From contig OX439137.1 of the NCBI GenBank assembly GCA_949318235.1, forward strand, positions 12,061,198-12,125,197: 64,000 nucleotides of DNA, in the 5' to 3' direction. Source of the stretch: Ecdyonurus torrentis. Lineage: Eukaryota; Arthropoda; Insecta; Ephemeroptera; Heptageniidae. The notes beneath the pieces are model-generated. The model was not told where the DNA came from, made no database searches, and saw only the letters and a list, made by a program, of their open reading frames with translations. Below are positions 57,421 through 64,000 of the stretch, piece by piece; positions within the stretch are counted from its first letter, which is position 1, and every line of letters starts with the position of its first letter. The position numbers and the translations under genes are program-made.

Positions 57421-57873
57421 GTAATGAGGAAGGTGAATGGAAAATTTTTTGTTGAGTTTATGATATTTTTGGAAAGAAATTTAAAAATTTTTGCAGCGAT
57501 TGGACGATTGGAGCATGTGAAGTATTTTTAATTAATTTTTGAAAATCGGCCTAGAAAGCCTGTGACGTCATCATGCATTCCACTTTTTTCTCGGCAAATA
57601 CTAATCGTTCGAGGTTCAGTAACCAGTTTAATGAAATCAGCTCGTACTCAGGATTTCAAAATACTGGCTACTGAATCTTCTACGGTCAATACTTTCCGAA
57701 ATAAATGCCCGATTTATGACGTCACAGGCTTTTTAGGTCGATTTTCAAAAATTAATTAAAAATAATTCCCATGCTCCAATCTTCAAGAAAAATAACGCCT
57801 TTAAATTTTTTAACACTCTTTTCAAAAATGTCATAAAAAGTGGGGGTTAAAAAGAATTCACCTTCCTCATTGC
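57421..57873. mobile_element. Fold-back element J (453 bp)
   Basis: AATGAGGAAGGTGAAT at the left end pairs with ATTCACCTTCCTCATT at the right. Further pairs are GATTGGAGCATG with CATGCTCCAATC and AATTAATTTTTGAAAATCG with CGATTTTCAAAAATTAATT. The arms end in GCCTGTGACGTCA (57563) and TGACGTCACAGGC (57717) around a roughly 146-bp loop. The two + ORFs of 74 and 65 codons lie in the arms and loop and are by-products. Confidence 0.88.
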
Positions 57874-58130
57874 AAATCTTGATACTAACTTGAGAAGTTT
57901 GAATAAATTGAATGTTTTCTAAATTTTTATTATTTACTACACCCAGAAAACAAATGTTTACTCTTTAAGTATATAAATATTTAGAGAGTAAACACGAACT
58001 GCATTTGATTGTGCGTCAAAGCTTGAATGCATTCGCACTAAACATTTAAACTGATATAGAGGCTAGTGCAAGCACGATATATGGGCTCACCCTATACATT
58101 TGTGTATGCTCTTAATCTATTTAACTGTAC

Positions 58131-58455
58131 TTAAAGGAATAGACCAGAAGAAAATATAAGTATTTATATCATAAAACAATTGATGGGACTTACATAAAAA
58201 CCAACTGTTAGCTCCGAGCAGTGATCAGAAAATTTCAATTTATGCAACCCGCACAACATTTTTTTTGTTACTAATTTTTGTATGTTTCTTACGTCAGAAA
58301 CATGAATAGTCACACAAATTGCATACTTTACAGTATTTTCACGCTCTCTTGTGGTGCTACATTAACATTCTGGTAAAAATTGTCATCAGTTTTGAAAATC
58401 CCATTTCGTGTTTATTCTTTAAAAAGCACGTGTTTTATGTGGTCTATGGCATTAA
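58131..58455 (+). mobile_element. MITE family A, copy 9
   Basis: TTAAAGGAATAGACCAG at the left and TGTGGTCTATGGCATTAA at the right. The centre is mutated to TTACGTCAG. It keeps ATGCAACCCGCACAACATTT and CACGCTCTCTTGTGG. Confidence 0.9.
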
Positions 58456-58689
58456 CAGTAAACATGCTCTGGTAATAAGTAAATCTTAATCTTCAGTATT
58501 GATTTTTTTATATATAATTTTAGGTACTCCATAATGCTTTTGATGTGTAAACTAAATGGTTAGAGACAACGTATGTGAGTGACAGTTTTTAACTTCTCGA
58601 CTCTACAATTATGTATTTTCAGTGCAGAATGTATAAATAGAGTGGTTGCAATCATAGAAAAATCAACACCATATGTGAGCACTAAATAT

Positions 58690-58880
58690 CATGGGCCGAT
58701 ATGAAAATAAATGACACATTTTGCCACTTTATAAAAATACTTTAATGCAATAATTTTAAGAGCATCGATGCTATTTACAGGTTGAATTAGGTTTTCAAGT
58801 ACGTTAAAAAAATAATATCCCAAAAATTAGTAACTTTTCAAAGAAATAGAGCCAAAAAACGACAAAAAGCATCAATTACG
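58690..58880 (+). mobile_element. MITE-like family L, copy 3 (partial, old)
   Basis: It shares TTTTAAGAGCATCGATGCTA and CACATTTTGCCA with 1481-1780 in the same order. The ends are not recognisable. Confidence 0.55.
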
Positions 58881-58902
58881 TAATTTCTGTGCATTTGATT
58901 TT

Positions 58903-59013
58903 CTGTCAGGGTAAGCTCACTAGGGTGTTGTGACGTCACGAGAATCGTTTTGCCCATAAGGTTAATATTGCATTTTCCTGAACAATTGGCGTCACAGCTG
59001 CTAGTGAGCCCCC
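58903..59013. repeat. Hairpin with TGACGTCA
   Basis: CTCACTAG...TTGTGACGTCAC on the left pairs with GGCGTCACAGCTGCTAGTGAG on the right. A CTGATTTTCTG word follows the right arm, and GATTTTCTGTCAGGG precedes the left arm. A 10-nt C tract borders the right arm. Confidence 0.6.
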
Positions 59014-59261
59014 CCCCCCTGATTTTCTGTAATCGTAAAATTATTTTATAATTGTGCTGGCAATATCTGAGTTCTTGCTTATCGCATATAATTATTATGA
59101 AATTTTTTAAAAGACTTAAAGTATTGTTTAAAATTAATTTAGTTAATTTGATTTAAATTTCATTAATATAATTAAAATATTTAACACTTTAATTAAGTGA
59201 GTGGTTTCAATGCAATTGTACTGACTAGCCTGTCGAGACATTATCATCATGCAATCATGCA

Positions 59262-59353
59262 TACACCTGTGAGTTTTTATGAATGATCGATATTTCTTAA
59301 ATAATCGTTTATTTAAACAAAAATTGCCATTTAAAATGGGCGATACCTGTGGA
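59262..59353. repeat. Dispersed repeat M, copy 3
   Basis: CACCTGTGAGTTTTTATGAA matches ACCTGTGAGTTTTTATGAAC at 16833. It ends in ATACCTGTGG, so CCTGTG sits at both edges. Confidence 0.45.
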
Positions 59354-59970
59354 CGATAATACAAACTCTAGAGTAGAAATCGGAGCAATTGAAAAAAAAA
59401 ATGTAAAAGCCTTTCTTACTGTTAGTGTTTTTATGCTATCGTGGTGAATTCCAAGCTGTCTATTGAGACCGTAGCCGCATTATTCACATTTCGATCATAT
59501 AGAATCCTGACAAAACAATTTAATATAAAAGAATTAAACAGTAATATTGCGAAAATTAAACAAAACTATGCCTTTAATCAACGGTGAAAATTTCAAAGAA
59601 AACTATTTATAAATGTTGCCAGTATAATATTTGTGTTTGTAAAAAAAAGGGGGAGGCGAAATGTTTATAAAAATATAAAAAAAACAAAACCAAATAGAAA
59701 GATCACGTAAGTTTATTTAAACATGATTATTTTATAGCTCTCAATTTCTACCTTGTTTATGGCTGCTATATATTATTTGTGGCATATCATATAGTTTATT
59801 AGCTTATTTAAAAAAAATTTAAGATACTTTAATATGCGTAATATAACTTAATATAAATTTCTAAGTATCAAAATAAAATAAAGTGTTGTTATTGACATAT
59901 TAGGTTATTGTAATGTTAAAAAAGCATGAGCACATAAGAAAAATTACTATGCTAATGATAGGTCAATGCT
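59354..59970. other. A+T-rich stretch, no gene seen
   Basis: Nothing recognised. Confidence 0.45.
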
Positions 59971-60158
59971 TCATTAAAAGCGAGCATCTACACTTTCCAG
60001 TTTTGCTACAAAACGACTATCAACACTTTCCGCCGTCCAGCATCTGCAATGTTAAATGAATGATTGCTAGTCCAGTTACAGCGCTGCTTATGGAAAGTGT
60101 TTAGATAGTCGTTTTGGCGCAAAACTGGAAAGTGTTGTTGCTTGCTTTTGACGCGAAA
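59971..60158. mobile_element. MITE family D, copy 3
   Basis: AAAAGCGAGCATCTACACTT on the left, CTGGAAAGTGTTGTTGCTTG on the right, with the inner pair CTATCAACACTTTCCG / GGAAAGTGTTTAGATAG. The - strand ORF at 60006-60215 is its shadow. Confidence 0.85.
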
Positions 60159-60202
60159 GAATTGACTGGTATCTAAATTCTGTGAATAGGTAAATGTAGT
60201 AG

Positions 60203-60547
60203 GTAAATATAGCACAGTGACGAGCGAGAGTACATGAGTTCGATACTCAGAGGGTATGTGACCTTTTCAGAGGCCGTAGTATGCACTGTGAGTGCACTTT
60301 CATGTTCTCCGCACGTTGATGCTCGTGCGTATGCCAGTGTGTCCCAAGTCACAGGTTAAACGATATAGGAGAGATGTTTAGGCTTGACAGGTCTATTCAT
60401 ATCTCCGGCCAGTCCTTGCAGTGGTGGTAGTGACCCACACCAAGTCAGAGTTATCTCGGGATGATTCGCCAATCCACCTTATCTCATTCATTTCTATTAA
60501 ATCACATGTTTTAGAGTTTATCCTGTTGTGTGGTATAGATTTTTTTC
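60203..60547 (+). mobile_element. tRNA-derived SINE
   Basis: It has an A-box-like TAGCACAGTGACGAGCG at 60210-60226 and a B-box-like GAGTTCGATACTC at 60236-60248, spaced as in a tRNA promoter. A less A+T-rich body of about 290 bp ends in TATCCTGTTGTGTGGTATAG and a T run. The 3' part recurs at 45068-45135, next to the broken non-LTR element. Transcription by RNA polymerase III is inferred from the boxes. No ORF. Confidence 0.68.
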
Positions 60548-60596
60548 TACTTTCTTTCATTTTTAAATATATGTAAATAAAATCTAGGAAAAGGTA

Positions 60597-60790
60597 TTAT
60601 TTTACTAAAGTAATACCTAATGCAGGTGAAATATACTACAATACGAGTGTATCTCACTTGTTAGATTATTTGAGGTGTCAAATACATTTTATATTGGTAG
60701 TATACCATTACCTGTTCTAGGTTAATATTTACCAGTTGCAATTTTATGCACTTACCTGTCATTAGTAGTAACTTTTTCCGTAATGCATTC
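60597..60790. mobile_element. Dispersed inverted-repeat family G, copy 3
   Basis: TAATACCTAATGCAGGTG is the complement of CACCTGCATTAGGTATTA at 20735-20990. TTACCTGTTCTAGGTTA and TTACCTGTCATTAGTAGTAA lie to the right. Self-complementary overall, with uncertain ends. Confidence 0.5.
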
Positions 60791-62655
60791 AATAAAGGAA
60801 CTTTTTAAACTAGTCTATCAGTTTCTATCATAATAATAAAATTAGGACATCACTTGTCAAGTCTAAACTACACTCCTACAGTTTAAGTTTAAATGGTCAT
60901 ATAAACCATTATAGTTTTTAATATCTTCAGTTGTAATAAAAAAAATCATAAATAATATAAATTCTTTTGAAAAGTTATCATATTTGGTGTTATCTTATAA
61001 CTTTATATAATATCGTAAATATTTTCCAAACGTAAAAGATATTAGAAAATTTTCTTACAAAATTTATATTCCAAACTTTTCATTTTCATTATTTAAAATA
61101 TGTAATAATTTACAGTCATTTGTTATATTTTCAACATTAGTCTTTATAATAATTCTTACTCTTTTGCTGCAGTGCTTAAATAACTATTTTTTATATTAGA
61201 ATTTCTCTCTCTCTCTCTCTCAATGCAGAGTAAAGTAGCTTTATTACTTTGATTATTAAAAGTATATTTTTATTTCAAGACAACTTTCAATCATAAAGGT
61301 ATATTAATAAATATTTGATATTTTTAAAACAAACTAAATATTAACGATTTTAAAAGTATAAAATGTGAAAGGTTATTCCATACCGCTTTCCCCCCAATTT
61401 TACATTTCATCCAAATGTTAAATGATATGATAACAATTTTAAGGAAACGCGTTCATCGGAAGGAAAATAATAATTGTGAAAATTGACATTCAGCCTTATA
61501 TGTGAGAATAAAATATCAACTCACTGTAATTTTATATTTTGCATAATATTGGTGTTGAAATTGTGATTTGACTTTTTTGTTGATTCATCGATGAGCTTGT
61601 GAACATGCATACAAAGGCACTAACTTAAATTGAAATAACACAAATTACAATTTCATGTACTATTTGAAAGTTCTATGATGTATTTAGGACAATATTATAG
61701 TATAGTATTTTGTAAAATACAGTTTGTTTTGTTCAAATAAAATTTTTTAAATAATAAATTTTACCAGTTGCAAGATGTAAATTCATTCATTCGGTCTTTT
61801 TTTTTTTTTTTTTTTTTTTTTTTTGAAGCTGAAATTAATTTTTATGCTGTAATTAGACTAAAAGCTGTAAAATGACATAAAAAGGTTATTTTTCTTTTGC
61901 AGTATAAAAATATATACAAAATTTGTGCTGTCGCCGTATAAAATTTGAAGCGCATTATTAAGCGCATTAATTATTTGAAGCGCATTAATATATATATTTA
62001 CTCCCATAAAGCCTCATGTTAATTTTTATACTATTTCTCCCTTTATCTGATAATTACGGGTCATAAAGTTTTTCAGGTAGTTCTTATTATTAACTTTTAA
62101 ATGACATCAAAAAAAGTAGGGGGCCAACTTTTGAAATTTCGAGATACAAACCTTGTAATTACAACTTTTAATTAGACTCCATTTTTATGATTTTGTCAAA
62201 ATTTCAAGTTGCACGATCTATCTTTAAAACGTACGTTAAACTTAACCCTTTGTAGAAAATTTTACAGCAACTAATATTCATATCTTCTTATTATCTCATT
62301 TTTAAAGCTATCATATATTCTATTTTAAAGAAATATCTATTTTAAAAGAAGATATTATATAAAAATATAGTGAGGTTTGGAAAATTGGATTTTTTTTCTT
62401 CTTCTTCCAAGAAACACTATGAGTTAAGTGGATATTTTGGTAAAATGTCTTTTAATGTTCAATGAATATTAAATGAAGGATATAAATTATTTTTTTATGT
62501 TTAAAAAGCAGCGGTTATATAATAAATTTTCATATAACTGATAGAATTTTTTTAATATTATTGAAGGAAGATCGTGTTATATACCAGTGTAGAGAACTTT
62601 TAAAAATGAAATCCTTTTTTTTTTTTATATATATAAAAATTTAATTTTTTTTTCT

Positions 62656-62689
<34 letters not shown>

Positions 62690-62890
62690 CATGAAAAACA
62701 AAATTAAGGGAGGAGAAACTAAGGTTTAAAATATTTAGATTGTAATAAGCTGTTATCATCAAACTAACCATTAAATTAAAAGTTCATTGTGTTAGCTGCT
62801 ATTGATAAAAAAAATTTAGTATAGAGTAAAGAAAAATACCAAAAATTAATCGTTACACACTTAGAAATGTTGTTAAAAATCTTGTATATA
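60791..62890. other. A+T-rich stretch, no gene seen
   Basis: A short (CT)n at 61205-61220, T tracts at about 61798-61824 and 62657-62685. No recognised element, RNA or ORF. Confidence 0.5.
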
Positions 62891-63136
62891 GATTCACAAT
62901 GTTTAAAGTATAATGGAATTAACGGTTAAGACGTCACTAAACGTTGAAAATCTAACGATAAAAACGTAAATGACGCCAAAAGCGTTAGAACCACAATGGA
63001 ACTTGGCCGTTTCAAATGTACATTTTTCCATTTGTTCCTAACGCTTGTGACGTCACATATGTTTTTATCTTAAGAGTTTCGACGCTTAGTGACGTCATAA
63101 CCGTTAATTTTACACTACTCGAAGCATTGTGAACCT
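62891..63136. mobile_element. Fold-back element K
   Basis: TTCACAATG and CATTGTGAA form the tips. The arms pair through AATTAACGGTTAAGACGTCA / TGACGTCATAACCGTTAATT and AAAAGCGTTAGAAC / GTTCCTAACGCTTGTG. The right arm has two exact TGACGTCA sites (63048, 63090); the left arm has the decayed partners AGACGTCA and TGACGCCA. Single copy here, no ORF. Confidence 0.85.
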
Positions 63137-63474
63137 GTGCAGCAGCTTTTCAATGCTTAATTTTAGAACATAAAATTAACATTAATGCTTATGATGAAAA
63201 AGTCTAAAATTTCAAACTCCTGTTATTTTAGATTTTTATATTTTACATATATTTTTGGGTCCCAATTATTTTTATTCGTTATAATTATATTATTCCCCCT
63301 CAAAAAAAGTCCAGTATTTTTTACTTTTAACCCACTATAGTTGCCGTTATACTGAGCTCTCTTCTTATTGTTATATTTAAGTAATACTTTCAAATATAGT
63401 TTTGCATTTAGTGTCTGTCGGGTGGGTGAGAATAAAAATATATTTGTAACACATAAAAAAACGCTAATTTTCTT
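63137..63474. other. A+T-rich stretch, no gene seen
   Basis: Nothing recognised apart from the splice-like site that follows. Confidence 0.45.
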
Positions 63475-63543
63475 TTATTCTTTTGTTTCAGGTAAGCTTG
63501 CTTGCAACTTCTTTTACTTCGTCTTTTGTAAGTACAATTACAT
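63461..63543 (+). promoter_or_regulatory. Candidate recursive splice site (ratchet point) 2
   Basis: Branchpoint-like GCTAAT (about 63463-63468), the pyrimidine tract TTTTCTTTTATTCTTTTGTT, CAG ending at 63491, then GTAAGCT immediately after. A second donor, GTAAGTAC, begins at 63538, leaving a 46-nt would-be exon. The CGTCTTTT word sits at the same offset (29-36) after the fused donor as in site 1. Motif evidence only. Confidence 0.4.
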
Positions 63544-63565
63544 TAAAAATAATATCATCATTGTT

Positions 63566-63599
<34 letters not shown>

Positions 63600-64000
63600 A
63601 TTGCTAACATGTAGAAAGAAATGCCTTTACGTAATTATCAAAACCCTTTTATGTAAAAATAATTCAATTGAATATTCTATAATATTATTAAGCAGCCTTG
63701 TAATATTAAAATGACTGTCAGATACTTTTCAAAATCACAAAGAAAGTAGAAAAATTTAGCTTAGTGTATAAATGGAGGTTAATTATAGGTGATGCCTTTT
63801 TTTTAACCATTTAAATATTTGGATCACATTTTCTCAAAAAAGGCTCAATATTTTTTTCCGATGTGCTAAAGAGTATGAAATTAAGGTTTCGGAGACCCTA
63901 AGCTTTTTTCGTGCTGATAGTTCTTTCTTTTCAACGTCTACTAGATTTATGAAAAGAGCTTGTTGATAACTCAGCTTAAGGCAAATGATAACAAGATAAT
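63544..64000. other. A+T-rich stretch, no gene seen
   Basis: A 31-nt A tract at 63567-63597, then unremarkable sequence to the window end. Confidence 0.45.

Noticed and set aside
57307..57759. Two + ORFs (74 and 65 codons) with balanced composition
   Set aside because: Both lie in the fold-back element J, whose arms explain the composition.
58903..58925. CTGTCAGGGTAAGCTC, resembling a third recursive splice site
   Set aside because: One extra G separates AG from GTAAGC, there is no adequate pyrimidine tract, and it is in the arm of a hairpin.
60760..60780. - strand GACAGGTAAGTG, resembling a fused acceptor-donor
   Set aside because: The preceding bases (ACTACTAATGA) are not a pyrimidine tract, and the word lies in dispersed repeat G.

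Overview
This is a eukaryotic, very A+T-rich window, G+C about one quarter by eye. It has no intact protein-coding gene, no rRNA gene, no complete tRNA gene and no CRISPR array. Long (GA)n/(CT)n, (TA)n and (CA)n microsatellites, many 20-57 nt A or T tracts, numerous hairpin-forming non-autonomous DNA transposons (MITEs), a tRNA-derived SINE and the broken 3' end of a non-LTR retrotransposon all point to an animal genome. The retrotransposon tail resembles families common in arthropods, so an arthropod is my best guess, at low confidence. The longest ORFs mostly translate microsatellites, poly-T tracts or transposon arms. The window therefore reads as intergenic DNA or the inside of one or more long introns.

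Layout. 1-9 kb: microsatellites, first copies of families D (1272), L (1481) and A (3054), and two single inverted-repeat elements (3561, 4808). 9-18 kb: families B, A, F, G and several small hairpins. 18.5-20 kb: a young-looking 1.35-kb transposon with roughly 269-bp terminal inverted repeats that agree at about 98 percent, inserted in a (TA)n tract. 20-38 kb: dense MITE territory (A, B, C, D, F, L and a 534-bp fold-back element). 38.9-40.2 kb: a sequence shaped like a recursive splice site, then a possible processed retrocopy ending in poly(A). 43.3-48.5 kb: a cluster of TATAGCATAA palindromes, the 3' end of an endonuclease-type non-LTR element with a frameshift, a 2.1-kb fold-back element built from a degenerate short word, and a less A+T-rich segment with an unidentified ORF. 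49.9-63.1 kb: more A copies plus J, L, D, SINE, G and K elements. 63.49 kb: a second site shaped like a recursive splice site.

Two themes stand out. First, at least seven structurally different element families carry the palindrome TGACGTCA (the CRE/ATF-type site), and I count 30 exact copies in 64 kb. Second, two sites 24.6 kb apart on the + strand have branchpoint, pyrimidine tract and AG immediately followed by GTAAGCT, each followed 46-48 nt later by another strong GTAAGT donor. That is the architecture expected of recursive splicing in a very long intron. Families A, B and C start and end in TTAAAG/CTTTAA, which suggests shared mobilisation by a TTAA-targeting transposase encoded elsewhere.
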